This document shows positions 44,120 to 53,180 of a stretch of DNA of 64,000 nt, piece after piece. Both the position numbers and the translations under genes were made by a program. Position 1 is the first letter of the stretch. Each line of letters starts with the position of its first letter. This DNA is from Salicibibacter cibarius (GTDB taxonomy: Bacteria > Bacillota > Bacilli > Bacillales > Marinococcaceae). The notes under the pieces are model-generated. The model made no database searches and was not told the DNA's origin. It saw nothing but the letters and a program-made list of their open reading frames with translations. Where the stretch lies: positions 1,116,001 to 1,180,000 of the forward strand of contig NZ_CP054705.1 in the NCBI RefSeq assembly GCF_016495725.1, read 5' to 3'.

Positions 44120-44210
44120 GGAGAAGTACTCAAGTGGCTGAAGAGGCGCCCCTGCTAAGGGTGTAGGTCGCGCAAGCGACGCGAGGGTTCAAATCCCTCC
44201 TTCTCCGCCA
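44120..44210 (+). tRNA. tRNA-Ser (GCT)
   Basis: Acceptor GGAGAAG / CTTCTCC, anticodon GCT, long variable arm typical of serine tRNA, encoded CCA. Confidence 0.95.
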
Positions 44211-44234
44211 TTCCAGAATACAGAGTTCAGATAT

Positions 44235-44309
44235 GGCCCGTTGGTCAAGGGGTTAAGACACCGCCCTTTCACGGCGGTAACGCGGGTTCGAATCCCGCAC
44301 GGGTCACCA
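44235..44309 (+). tRNA. tRNA-Glu (TTC)
   Basis: Acceptor GGCCCGT / ACGGGTC (one G-T pair), anticodon TTC in loop CTTTCAC, encoded CCA. Confidence 0.95.
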
Positions 44310-44313
44310 TCTC

Positions 44314-44389
44314 GGAGGGTTAGCTCAGTTGGGAGAGCATCTGCCTTACAAGCAGGGGGTCGGCGGTTCGAGCCCGTCACCCTCCACCA
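44314..44389 (+). tRNA. tRNA-Val (TAC)
   Basis: Acceptor GGAGGGT / ACCCTCC, anticodon TAC, encoded CCA. Confidence 0.95.
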
Positions 44390-44430
44390 TGTCTTCCACG
44401 GTTTAGGGAAGGAAAAGGTATATTAATCAA

Positions 44431-44506
44431 GGGCCTGTGGTGTAGCGGTTAACATGCCTGCCTGTCACGCAGGAGATCGCGGGTTCGATTCCCGTCAGGC
44501 CCGCCA
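44431..44506 (+). tRNA. tRNA-Asp (GTC)
   Basis: Acceptor GGGCCTG / CAGGCCC, anticodon GTC, encoded CCA. Confidence 0.95.
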
Positions 44507-44527
44507 TTTTATTTTTACTTTTACTGT

Positions 44528-44602
44528 TGGGCCATAGCCAAGCGGTAAGGCATCAGGTTTTGGTCCTGAGATGCGCTGGTTCGAATCCAGCTGGCCCAGC
44601 CA
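44528..44602 (+). tRNA. tRNA-Gln (TTG)
   Basis: Acceptor TGGGCCA / TGGCCCA, anticodon TTG in loop TTTTGGT, encoded CCA. Confidence 0.95.
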
Positions 44603-44639
44603 ATAAATCCCCTCATGAACGGATGAGGACGTTGCACAA

Positions 44640-44724
44640 GCGGGTGTGGCGGAATCGGCAGACGCGCTAGATTTAGGATCTAGTGTCTTACGACGTGTGG
44701 GTTCAAGTCCCACCGCCCGCACCA
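44640..44724 (+). tRNA. tRNA-Leu (TAG)
   Basis: Acceptor GCGGGTG / CGCCCGC (one G-T pair), anticodon TAG, long variable arm, encoded CCA. Confidence 0.95.
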
Positions 44725-44729
44725 TTCTC

Positions 44730-44817
<88 letters not shown>

Positions 44818-44833
44818 ACATAAACACTGACAC

Positions 44834-44864
44834 ACCAACACTTCGAGCGTGTTGGTTTTTTTCG
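44834..44864 (+). terminator. Terminator of the eight-tRNA cluster
   Basis: ACCAACAC / GTGTTGGT stem, loop TTCGAGC, then TTTTTTC. Confidence 0.88.
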
Positions 44865-45211
44865 TTTTGTGATAAAAAGTCGTTCCATGAGTGTATGTTT
44901 TTCACTTCGTTGTCAATTTGATTGATTGTTGCCTTAAGAGATACCGATGTTTTTAATTTCTGTAGTCGCCGAATTGATCATGATCGTTTGTTCAAAGAGT
45001 TGATTCAGCAATTCTTTGAGGCTTTATGATTCAAAAAAATAAAGAGGAACCCAATTCATTTAAAATGAATTTGCCCTTTTTCGTAGATTGTGGCTCTCCA
45101 TTAAAATCTATCGTTGACGTCAGTGAATAGTAATGGTGATAACACGAGCTAGTGCAACGTTTCAAAAATTTCATGCACAAAAATCCAGCCAAACGCTGAT
45201 CAGCCACGGCA

Positions 45212-45570
45212 ACTGAGGACTCAAAATGCGGTTTTAAACCCTGTTGAGTCCTCAAACCAGTCAACTGAGGACTCAAAATGCGGTTTTAAACCCTGTTGAG
45301 TCCTCAAACCAGTCAACTGAGGACTCAAAATGCGGTTTTAAACCCTGTTGAGTCCTCAAACCAGTCAACTGAGGACTCAAAATGCGGTTTTAAACCCTGT
45401 TGAGTCCTCAAACCAGTCAACTGAGGACTTAAAATGCGGTTTTAAACCCCGCAGAGTCCTCAGATCAGTCAACCGAGGACTCAAAATGCGGTTTTAAACC
45501 CCGCAGAGTCCTCAGACCAGTCAACCGAGGACTCAAAATATAATTTTTGACCCCGCTAAGTCTACAAAGA
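45212..45570. repeat. Tandem array 9, 52-bp unit, 7 copies
   Basis: ACTGAGGACT (or the ACCGAGGACT form) recurs at 45212, 45264, 45316, 45368, 45420, 45472 and 45524. The first four copies are near-identical. Each unit has a strong inverted repeat, TGAGGACTCAA / TTGAGTCCTCA, around about 20 bases. The 1.7-kb stretch 44865-46504 otherwise shows only copy C of the dispersed element and no gene I can support. Confidence 0.92.
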
Positions 45571-45700
45571 ATCGGGAGATATTTGAATAGGCGTTTTGAT
45601 AAGAACTTCTGATATAGACTACTAACGGAGAAAACACGGATACTGATGTGGGAAAGCGCAGCGGGAAGACCCCGCAGAAAAAAGCGAACGTCTCTTTTGC

Positions 45701-45783
45701 AGGTAAGAATCAACTTTCTTACCTGTATGAGTACAACTAAGGCTTTTCGCCGTAAAAGCTTGACGAAAAGCCAAGTTTTCTAA
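45701..45783 (+). repeat. Dispersed double-hairpin element, copy C
   Basis: Hairpin 1 with a shorter loop (AGGTAAG / CTTACCT), linker of the GTACAACTAAGGC type, hairpin 2 CTTTTCG / CGAAAAG, tail CAAGTTTTCTAA. Same orientation as copies A, B and D. Confidence 0.8.
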
Positions 45784-46504
45784 CGAGGAGGTTGAGCGCA
45801 AGTTCACGGAAAACGTCGTGTTTTTTCGTAACAGTTACCATAGCTCGTACTTACACTATTTGTCAGCTATAGATTTTAGTGTTGACCTCAGATTATTGGT
45901 TTAAGATTGTAGATGAAATGTGGATTAAGTGTAGATGCAAGTGAAGCCGCTGAAAGATGTTGGGGATGTGGCTGTGAGATCGGCTGGAACGTTGTCACAT
46001 TGTTCCTAAAGCGCTAGGGATGACTCTGCTGGTAACACCAAATGGACATAGACCTTTTGTTCAGGTTTTCCTTTTTGTCTTTGGCGAGTGAAATAATTAA
46101 ACAGAAATTTCAGTATTAAATTATGCGACACTAGTGAATGGAAGGTTCCTTTCGCTCTGTCATGCAAAGGAGCCCTTTTTTTCAAAAGTTGTGTAAAGCA
46201 GAGCATAATGGTTCCATGCAAATAAAGATTCAAATAGTTGGTTGCAATGAACAACAACTTTGATGGTCTCTTAATCGCAAATATGACGTACGACGAGACA
46301 GCCTATGGGGTATTGGAAATGAACGAAATGCGTTCCACCTTTTTCGAGTACACCTTCTCCGGCTTCAATGGCGAGTGAACGAACTTGAAATGACATATTT
46401 TACATACGTAATCAAATAGTTTAAAATGAAATATAGTTGTAATGAAAATGTAATGTAAAAATTAACTTAACAAAGATTAAGGTAAATGGAAAGGGGAAGA
46501 AGGG

Positions 46505-46696
46505 ATGGACCAACTGGAATGTGTGATGGAAGTTCAACGCCGAGCGGATAATCTACTGAAAAATACAGTGACGAATGAACATGACGTTTATTCTCATGCG
46601 ATTAATGATTTCATGAATGAACAAAGACAGTATATGCCCACGGATAAGGCTGATCATCTTCATGCCTTTTTACTCCATAATTTTGGTATTGAATAG
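46505..46696 (+). CDS. Small hypothetical protein
   Basis: A 63-residue charged protein (MDQLECVMEVQRRADNLLKN and onward) of unknown family, mostly predicted helical by eye. GGAAAGGGGAAGAAGGG upstream of the ATG supports translation. It is alone in an otherwise non-coding region; no terminator seen. Confidence 0.5.
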   Translation: MDQLECVMEVQRRADNLLKNTVTNEHDVYSHAINDFMNEQRQYMPTDKADHLHAFLLHNFGIE

Positions 46697-47220
46697 CCAT
46701 AACATATGGTTTTAGTAAATAATTACATAAAATGTGAGGGGGAGGAAAGATCAAGGAGATTTTAAAATATTAAGGAGAAGTAAAAATGAAAGGGGGTATT
46801 TGTGAATTTTATTATAAACGCTGTATTGTTGTTGAGATTAAGTTAAATAGCTTTAGCTTTTACTCTCCAATTTGACACCCAACCGGATGTTTTTGATAAC
46901 TGGCTGACGAATGAAGGTGCTGAAATCGAATATTGCCCTTGGGATATCAGCGTGAGCCAATGGCGTAAGAAGTTGTGAATAAAGGTTCCGATAGGCATCT
47001 TGGTTATCTTGGTAATAATAACCTTAATACATTTTTTAGATCGGTAAAGGAAACAAACAACAAAAAATAACAGAAAAATGTGAAAATAAATTACACTTAT
47101 AAAACATTTGGTGATGATGAGATTCTTTTGTATTTGCGTCAATTGGATTATTAACTCATAGGCGCTTGTTGAAGATCAAAAGTTTGTTAAAGGAAAAAAG
47201 TAAATGGGACGGCATCATTT
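46697..47220. other. Non-coding, AT-rich gap
   Basis: About 520 bases without a convincing gene. A 40-codon open stretch ending in a stop at about 46980 (DNWLTNEGAEIEYCPWD) lacks a start and may be a gene fragment. No repeats or RNA family recognised. Confidence 0.4.
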
Positions 47221-47221
47221 A

Positions 47222-47256
47222 TGTGCGCATTCTCCTTCTTCAGGGAATGCTTTTTT
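47222..47256 (+). terminator. Terminator upstream of the padR gene
   Basis: GCATTC / GGAATGC stem with a short loop, then TTTTTT. It shields the PadR promoter from upstream transcription; the gene it serves is not evident. Confidence 0.7.
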
Positions 47257-47288
47257 AATGGTGAAAAAATCGAGTAATATTTTTTCAC

Positions 47289-47326
47289 AAATATTACATT
47301 GACACAAATAGTAATATCACATATGA
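47289..47326 (+). promoter_or_regulatory. Promoter and likely PadR operator
   Basis: TTGACA (47298-47303), 17-base spacer, TATGAT (47321-47326). A perfect 7-bp inverted repeat, ATATTAC / GTAATAT, flanks the -35, a natural site for autorepression by the PadR protein encoded next. Confidence 0.65.
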
Positions 47327-47349
47327 TGTATTTCAGGAGGTGATGATGC

Positions 47350-47703
47350 TTGGCTTCTACAATTTCAACAGACCTCATCCGTGGCCATACAGTGACGATT
47401 ATTCTGAATATCCTTCGTCAGGGTGATAGCTATGGGTATGACATCTATAAAAAAATCATTGAGTTGAGTGGAAATCAATACGAGCTGAAGGAAGCAACCT
47501 TATATACAGCTTTTCGGCGTTTAGAGAAGGAGGGTTACATCCTTTCTTATTGGGGGGACGAAACGCAAGGAGGCAGGCGTAAATATTATCGTATTACTGC
47601 AGAAGGAGAAGAACGTTATGAGCAAAGCAAAAAAGACTGGGATTTTGCCAAAGGTGTTTTAGATCAATTGATAAAAGGAGGGCTTGATGATGGCGAAAAA
47701 TAA
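47350..47703 (+). CDS. PadR family transcriptional regulator
   Basis: A 117-residue winged-helix regulator. PadR N-terminal domain signatures are clear: ILNILRQGDSYGYDIYKKI, ATLYTAFRRLEKEGYI and GGRRKYYRITAEGEE. It lacks the long C-terminal helix bundle, so it is a PadR-s2 type. TTG 47350 is 7 bases after GGAGGTGATG. It overlaps the HAAS-domain gene, the usual pairing in Firmicutes, where PadR controls a membrane partner. Confidence 0.92.
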   Translation: MASTISTDLIRGHTVTIILNILRQGDSYGYDIYKKIIELSGNQYELKEATLYTAFRRLEKEGYILSYWGDETQGGRRKYYRITAEGEERYEQSKKDWDFAKGVLDQLIKGGLDDGEK

Positions 47704-48352
47704 AACTCATTTGGATCGTAAAATCCAAAATTATATTGATGATCTTTTTGCAGACATTGGCGGGAGCCAAGAGCTATTTGATATGAAAGAAGAGCTTTCT
47801 ACAAACTTGAAAGAAAAAATTGCAGATTATAAGTCACGAGGGTTAAAGGAAGATGAAGCATTTAAAGAAGCCGTCATTTCAATGGGGGATTTAAACGGGC
47901 TGGTCGATGATATGCGGAAACATGGCCGGGAGGAAGCGAAAAAATCCGTTTATTCTACGAAAGCCGCACGCATTTCAACCGCTGGGTTGATTGCAGGTAC
48001 GGTACTTGTATTATTCGGGTTCTTTAATTCGCTCATGCTTTTTTTCATGGATGTACCTAATGTTGCAGTGGTTGGGCCATTGATTTTCATTGTCGCAGGT
48101 GGTGCCTTGCTAACGTATAGCGTCTTAACGAGAAAAACCTCCAAAAGATACGCGATGAACAAAATCCGCGCTTCTCTTTATGCCTTGGCTATGGGGATTA
48201 TGCTTTTTAGCTTCTATGTAGCCGGCTCTTCCGGGTTTGCTACCGGAGAAATGTTTACTGCCATTTCCTCGTTTATGATCTTTTTTATCGCAGGCATTGG
48301 TCTGTTCTTAGGTTTAGTGCTTACAGGAACGAATCGTCGTAAAGATGATTAA
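47690..48352 (+). CDS. HAAS/permease-prefix-domain (DUF1700-like) membrane protein
   Basis: A 220-residue protein. The N-terminal HAAS or permease prefix domain (about 1-85) has IQNYIDDLFADIGGSQELFD and MKEELSTNLKEKIADYKSRG. Four hydrophobic helices follow (about 98-215). Such proteins accompany PadR regulators and often sit beside ABC exporters, none of which is present here. ATG 47690 is 7 bases after AAAGGAGGG; ATG 47687 is the alternative. Function unknown. Confidence 0.85.
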   Translation: MAKNKTHLDRKIQNYIDDLFADIGGSQELFDMKEELSTNLKEKIADYKSRGLKEDEAFKEAVISMGDLNGLVDDMRKHGREEAKKSVYSTKAARISTAGLIAGTVLVLFGFFNSLMLFFMDVPNVAVVGPLIFIVAGGALLTYSVLTRKTSKRYAMNKIRASLYALAMGIMLFSFYVAGSSGFATGEMFTAISSFMIFFIAGIGLFLGLVLTGTNRRKDD

Positions 48353-48551
48353 GAAAAGAAAAAAAGGGTTTTCTTGTGAAAACATCCATTGCTCCCGGAA
48401 TACCAACTTACTGCGCAATTCTATAATTACATGAATTGCGCTTAATTCTTTATAAGTCTTTAATTGCCGAAATGGTGTTAAAAACGGAACCGGAATTTAT
48501 GGATGCCAAAATGCGTCTGCAAAGGCGATATTTCCAAAGCCTAATAGATAC

Positions 48552-48584
48552 ATCAACACATAGAGCGTGTTGATATTTTTTAGT
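48552..48584 (+). terminator. Terminator downstream of the PadR/HAAS pair
   Basis: ATCAACAC / GTGTTGAT stem, loop ATAGAGC, then ATTTTTTAG. It lies 200 bases after the HAAS stop and just before element copy D. Confidence 0.82.
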
Positions 48585-48587
48585 AGG

Positions 48588-48676
48588 CAAAAAAGTATAA
48601 AGCAACTTTCTTACCTGCATAGGTTGTGCGAAGCCTTTTCGCTATAAAAATTTGGCGAAAAGCCAAGCTTGCTAAA
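48588..48676 (+). repeat. Dispersed double-hairpin element, copy D
   Basis: Diverged hairpin 1 (AAAAGT... ACTTTC), linker GCATAGGTTGTGCGAAG, hairpin 2 GCCTTTTCGC / GGCGAAAAGC, tail CAAGCTTGCTAA. Same orientation as the others. The remaining DNA up to the germination operon at 48959 has no feature I can identify. Confidence 0.7.
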
Positions 48677-48958
48677 TAGATAGTATTCCATGGAGTGACG
48701 GGATTCTTGGAAAATAATTTATACTGACTAAATTCTAAGGAGGATCCTTTGTCTTCGTTTTCATATGGGGGTTGATTTATCCCCATTAGTTTGCAGCATT
48801 TTTGCATCTTCGCTTGTCCCTTCTCTACATAACGAAAATGTTGGAGATTGAACATGTGAAGTGCTTAAAGTTCGCAAAATAGGTTTTCGTATAAAATTTA
48901 CTTATTTCCACAAACATAAGTAGAGAAACTAACCATATGGCATCCAGGGTGAAAAAGC

Positions 48959-50512
48959 ATGATCTTCATGAAACGAAAATTTAAGAAACAAAAATCGGAA
49001 AGGAACCTTTTGAAAGCAAGTCTTTCTAAAAACATTGCCCAAGTGAAGAAAGCGCTTGGCAATAGTTCCGATGTCATTATCAGAGAAGTGAAACTTGGCG
49101 AGAAAGAACAGATAAATGCTGCCTTTATTTTTATGGAGACATTAGCTGATACACAGCTTATTCAAGAATCCATCTTGAAAACGTTGATGGTAGACATAGG
49201 AAATGTTGATTTGGATACGGAGGCCACGACTGATAAAGATCGGTTAAAAGTATTGATGGACAGCGTTTTGACGGTTGCTGATGTTCATGTATGCACGGAT
49301 TTTCAAACCCTTTACCTTAAAGTATTGTCCGGCGATACGGTTATAATCGTAGACGGATGCGAGCAAGGATTGATCGCAGGAACAAAGAGTTTAGAGGGCG
49401 ATCGCGCGGTGTCCGAACCTACCCAACAAAATGTAGTTCGTGGGCCACAAGATGCGTTTGTCGAGACGTTGAAGGTTAACCTATCCCTTATCAGGAAAAA
49501 AATTAAATCTCCGAACCTTAGGGTGAAAACGAAAACGATCGGGGTAGTCACACAAACGGAGGTCTCTGTCCTCTATATTCACGGCATTGCGAATGACAAA
49601 GTCGTACAAGAAGCTCATGAGCGATTGGATAAGATCGACATAGACGCCATTTTCGAAAGCGGATATATTGAAGAACTCATTCAAGATGAAGTCCGTACGC
49701 CTTTTCCCACAATATATAATTCCGAGCGTCCGGATGTCATTGCTGCTGGTTTGATGGAAGGAAGGGTGGCGATCGTGGTGGACGGCACCCCTTTTGTCCT
49801 CCTTGTACCCGCGTTGTTTACGCAGTTTTACCAAGCGGCCGAAGACTATTATCAACGTTCCGATATCGCGACGTTGCTTCGACTCTTGCGCCTCATGGCT
49901 TTGTTTATTTCTTTGCTTGGCCCTTCTGTTTATGTTGCCATGAGCACGTTTCATATCGAGGCACTTCCTCATGTGTTACTCGTCAGTTTAGCAGCTCAAC
50001 AAGAAGGCATCCCCTTTCCTGTCGTTGTAGAAGCGCTCATTATGGAGACCATGTTTGAAATGTTGAGGGAGGCTGGTTTGCGCATGCCTAAGCCGATGGG
50101 AGAGGCGGTTTCTATTGTGGGGGCATTGGTCATTGGGCTTGCCGCTGTGGAAGCGGGGTTGGTTTCGGCTGCGATGGTTGTCGTCGTGTCTGCAACAGCG
50201 ATTGCCAGTTTTATCACACCCGCTTATAATATGGCCATTTCGATTCGGATGCTTCGCTTTGTCATCATGGCTTTCGCCGCCTCTTTTGGCATGTTTGGGA
50301 TTATCGTTTGTCTGATTGCCCTTGGTCTTCATTTATGTAGTTTGCGTTCATTTGGGGTGCCGTATATGAGTCCGATGGCGCCTTATATTCCTGATGATCA
50401 GAAGGATTCGATTTTACGGATGCCGCAATGGCGAATGCATTCGCGCCCCCATTTGATTAGTCAGACAAATGTTATTCGCGAGCAGACCCCACGGCCTAGA
50501 TCTAAAGGGTAG
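48959..50512 (+). CDS. GerA-family spore germinant receptor A subunit
   Basis: A 517-residue A subunit (GerAA/GerBA/GerKA family). The large N-terminal cytoplasmic domain (about 1-285) is followed by five to six helices. The family hallmark GLRMPKPMGEAVSIVGALVIG lies near 370-390, and the ITPAYNMAISIRMLRF region is typical. With B and C subunits it forms the inner-spore-membrane nutrient sensor and ion channel. First gene of a four-gene operon A-C-D-B. Which nutrient it senses cannot be told. Confidence 0.93.
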   Translation: MIFMKRKFKKQKSERNLLKASLSKNIAQVKKALGNSSDVIIREVKLGEKEQINAAFIFMETLADTQLIQESILKTLMVDIGNVDLDTEATTDKDRLKVLMDSVLTVADVHVCTDFQTLYLKVLSGDTVIIVDGCEQGLIAGTKSLEGDRAVSEPTQQNVVRGPQDAFVETLKVNLSLIRKKIKSPNLRVKTKTIGVVTQTEVSVLYIHGIANDKVVQEAHERLDKIDIDAIFESGYIEELIQDEVRTPFPTIYNSERPDVIAAGLMEGRVAIVVDGTPFVLLVPALFTQFYQAAEDYYQRSDIATLLRLLRLMALFISLLGPSVYVAMSTFHIEALPHVLLVSLAAQQEGIPFPVVVEALIMETMFEMLREAGLRMPKPMGEAVSIVGALVIGLAAVEAGLVSAAMVVVVSATAIASFITPAYNMAISIRMLRFVIMAFAASFGMFGIIVCLIALGLHLCSLRSFGVPYMSPMAPYIPDDQKDSILRMPQWRMHSRPHLISQTNVIREQTPRPRSKG

Positions 50513-50524
50513 GAGAGTTACGAG

Positions 50525-51718
50525 TTGAAACAAAAAGATTATATGGTTGCGCTTACACTGCTGCTTTTTATCGGTGTGGCAGGTTGTTGGAATAATATGG
50601 AGTTGCCAGATTTGGCCATTGTCATGGCTTTGGGTATCGATCAAACCGATGATGGTTATCGAATGTCCATTCAGGTCCTTGATCCTATAGAGATTGATCC
50701 CCTTCGTGAAGGAGGGGGACAAGACACTTCTGTTACTGTCTATCAAGCGGAAGGGGTGACCATCCAGGAAGCTATTCGCAAATTGCATACGAAAGTGCCA
50801 AGGCGAGTAAATGTGTCTCACACCCAAGTCATCGTTATTGGAGAAACCCTGGCCAAAGAGGGGGTCAGGGATACATTGGATCTCTTTGTTAGGGATCATG
50901 AATTCCCTCCTTACATGTTGATGGCGATCAGCCGTGGGATCGAAGCTCAAGATGTTGTGAGCGTTCTTACTCCTATTGAAACAATCCCGGCAGATCAATT
51001 ACGAGCATCGCTTGAAACGAACGCAGAAGTTTGGGGAACTACGATAGTGGTTAATATCAATGATCTTGTGGATCATGTTAACAGTAATGATCAAGAAGCC
51101 GTTGTCAGCGGGATACAAGTGCTCGGAGATGCGAAAAAAGGAGAGGTGACGGAAAATCTGGAAAGCAGTAAAGCTTTTACCTCCCTTAATTATGACGGGC
51201 TTGCCGTATTTAAAGACGATCGATTGGAAGGATGGCTCAATGAAGAGGAAAGCCAAGGATACAACTACGCGCAAGGGAACATCACCAGTACGGTTATAAA
51301 TGTGCCATGTGGAGAAGAGGGGCACATTTCGCTAGAGCAACTTCGCATGAATGAAGACAGCACGAGCAATATAAAAAATGAGCACCCCCATATTGAAGTA
51401 AACATAAGCCTCCAGGCAAACATATCAGACGTAGAATGTGGCATGGACATAACGAAACCGGCGTCTGTTTCTCGGCTCGAAGCCGCTGCCGAAGGCGTGG
51501 TGGAGAAGAAAATGGCAGCAGCGATCGAAAAAGCACAAACCGGAGTTCAAGCGGATATTTTTGGGTTTGGACATGTGATTTATCGGGAGCATCCAGACGT
51601 GTGGAAACAAATCGAAGATGATTGGGACAACCATTTTGTCGATTTGCCTGTTAACTTAAATGTAGATGTTCAACTTTTACAAACCGGAGAGATTGATGAT
51701 TTATATGAAGAGGAGTGA
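50525..51718 (+). CDS. GerC-family germinant receptor lipoprotein, C subunit
   Basis: A 397-residue Ger(x)C lipoprotein. Lipobox VAGC is at about residues 18-21, followed by the family start WNNMELPDLAIVMALGIDQT. The C-terminal half is the GerAC domain. It sits on the outer face of the spore inner membrane. TTG 50525 follows AGGAGAG, 12 bases after the A-subunit stop. Confidence 0.92.
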   Translation: MKQKDYMVALTLLLFIGVAGCWNNMELPDLAIVMALGIDQTDDGYRMSIQVLDPIEIDPLREGGGQDTSVTVYQAEGVTIQEAIRKLHTKVPRRVNVSHTQVIVIGETLAKEGVRDTLDLFVRDHEFPPYMLMAISRGIEAQDVVSVLTPIETIPADQLRASLETNAEVWGTTIVVNINDLVDHVNSNDQEAVVSGIQVLGDAKKGEVTENLESSKAFTSLNYDGLAVFKDDRLEGWLNEEESQGYNYAQGNITSTVINVPCGEEGHISLEQLRMNEDSTSNIKNEHPHIEVNISLQANISDVECGMDITKPASVSRLEAAAEGVVEKKMAAAIEKAQTGVQADIFGFGHVIYREHPDVWKQIEDDWDNHFVDLPVNLNVDVQLLQTGEIDDLYEEE

Positions 51719-51727
51719 ATGTCCATA

Positions 51728-51871
51728 ATGATTGCAGTGACGCTTGCCATTGCTGTTGTCATAGCGATCATCGAAGTTCCTTATCTCGTGAAAAACACAT
51801 TCATAAAAGAAATATGCTTGTTTGCGATACTTTTATGCATAGCGATTGTCCTGAGTATCGTTCATGAATAA
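51728..51871 (+). CDS. Small two-helix protein inside the germination operon (possible D subunit)
   Basis: A 47-residue protein with two hydrophobic helices (about 1-18 and 27-45: VTLAIAVVIAIIEVPYLV and ICLFAILLCIAIVLSIV). It starts 9 bases after the C-subunit gene and 27 bases before the B-subunit gene. Some Bacillus ger operons encode small two-helix D subunits that modulate receptor function; those known are somewhat longer. Assignment rests on position and topology. Confidence 0.65.
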   Translation: MIAVTLAIAVVIAIIEVPYLVKNTFIKEICLFAILLCIAIVLSIVHE

Positions 51872-51898
51872 AAATGGATCATTTAAGAAGGGAAGGCT

Positions 51899-52999
51899 AT
51901 GTTGGAAAAAGGAAAAATTAGTCTGCGGCAATTTTCGGTCTTAGTCATTTTAATTACAGTAGGCGGATCTATGATTAATGCGCCTGCGTTTATCGCTGCA
52001 TATGCCAAACAAGATGCTTGGTTGGTCCCTTTTATAGGAATGGGCGTTGGATTATTGATGGCATGGCTCTATACATCGTTAAAGTCTATGTTTCCGGACC
52101 AAACGTTAGTGGAATATAGTGAACGTATATTGGGGAAATGGATGGGGAAAGCCCTCTCGCTCGTATTTATTTTGCACTTCTTCGTTACGTCTGCGTTGTT
52201 ACTTAGACTAGGCAGCGATTTTATCATTGTGCAGATTTTGATGGAAACGCCCCTTGAAGTGATTCATATTCTGTTTGTGCTTATTGTCGTCATGGGTGTG
52301 GGGCTTGGCATTGAAACGCTGGCTCGAATGGGTGAATTGGTTTTGCCCGTATTGTTTTTGCTCATTCTTGTTCTCTTCTTAGGTAACATTACTAATATAG
52401 AGATCCGAAATCTCCAACCGATGCTTGTAGAAGGCCTGTCCCCGGTTCTGAAAGGGACCCTGGTGTTTACCAATATTACATTTTTTGAACTTGTTTATTT
52501 AATGATCCTTCCGCGGGTGAACCGAGTAAAAGGCATTTATCCGGCATTTGCCAAAGGAATCCTCATTGGTGGGGGTGTTTTATGGGCAGGGGTTTTCAGT
52601 GCAGTTAGTGTGCTAGGTGTTGATGCTACTGTACGATCGATTTATCCTAGCTATACATTGGCGAAAAGCATAAGCATTGCCAATATTATCGAAGGTATTG
52701 AAGTGTTTATCACGATCCTTTGGATCGTCACAACCTATTTTAAATTGGCCCTTTATTTTTATGCAGCCGTTGTCGGACTAGCCCAGACCTTCGAGTTGCG
52801 AACATATCGAGCAGTGCTGTTGCCTCTTGGCATGATATTAGTTATCTTAGCCGTTGTTATCAGCCCGAATGAAGTTGTTTTTATGACCCTTATGAAGAGC
52901 CGTTCCTGGTTTTATTACAGCGCCGTAGTTGCTTTGCTAATCCCTTTGATTTTGTTTTTCGTCGCTAAAGTTCGTAAAAAGCAGGATTGGAATGGATAG
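51899..52999 (+). CDS. GerB-family germinant receptor permease, B subunit
   Basis: A 366-residue protein of the amino acid-polyamine-organocation type (spore germination permease) with about ten helices. It begins MLEKGKISLRQFSVLVILIT, with the conserved GGSMINAPAF motif and IYPSYTLAKSISIANIIEG. B subunits probably bind the germinant. Last gene of the operon; AAGGGAAGG precedes the ATG. Confidence 0.93.
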   Translation: MLEKGKISLRQFSVLVILITVGGSMINAPAFIAAYAKQDAWLVPFIGMGVGLLMAWLYTSLKSMFPDQTLVEYSERILGKWMGKALSLVFILHFFVTSALLLRLGSDFIIVQILMETPLEVIHILFVLIVVMGVGLGIETLARMGELVLPVLFLLILVLFLGNITNIEIRNLQPMLVEGLSPVLKGTLVFTNITFFELVYLMILPRVNRVKGIYPAFAKGILIGGGVLWAGVFSAVSVLGVDATVRSIYPSYTLAKSISIANIIEGIEVFITILWIVTTYFKLALYFYAAVVGLAQTFELRTYRAVLLPLGMILVILAVVISPNEVVFMTLMKSRSWFYYSAVVALLIPLILFFVAKVRKKQDWNG

Positions 53000-53026
53000 C
53001 TCAATATCACCGTTCAAAAGGCTGGA

Positions 53027-53179
53027 TTGTTAAGAAAGTTTTATGTATCATTAAGAAATAAGTATGGAGGATTTCCAACCGTCGTATTGTTACCAGCAGC
53101 TGGCATAGTCGAATTTATTATCTTAATATTCTCAATGAAATTGATCAGCATACTACATGAACAGGAGATTGAGGGTTGA
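53027..53179 (+). CDS. Doubtful small single-helix ORF
   Basis: A 50-codon open frame with one hydrophobic segment (FPTVVLLPAAGIVEFIILIF), starting TTG without a convincing ribosome site and ending next to the methyltransferase start. It may be a gene remnant. No family recognised. Confidence 0.25.
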   Translation: MLRKFYVSLRNKYGGFPTVVLLPAAGIVEFIILIFSMKLISILHEQEIEG

Positions 53180-53180
53180 T

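Noticed and set aside
46247-46378. 43-codon ORF (MNNNFDGLLIANMTYDETAY and onward)
   Set aside because: No ribosome site, no recognisable family and no conserved context; possibly a fragment of an old gene.
48840-48958. Sigma-G promoter for the germination operon
   Set aside because: CATAAGTA- and CATATGG-like -10 candidates exist, but none has a -35 at 17-18 bases; not supported well enough to list.
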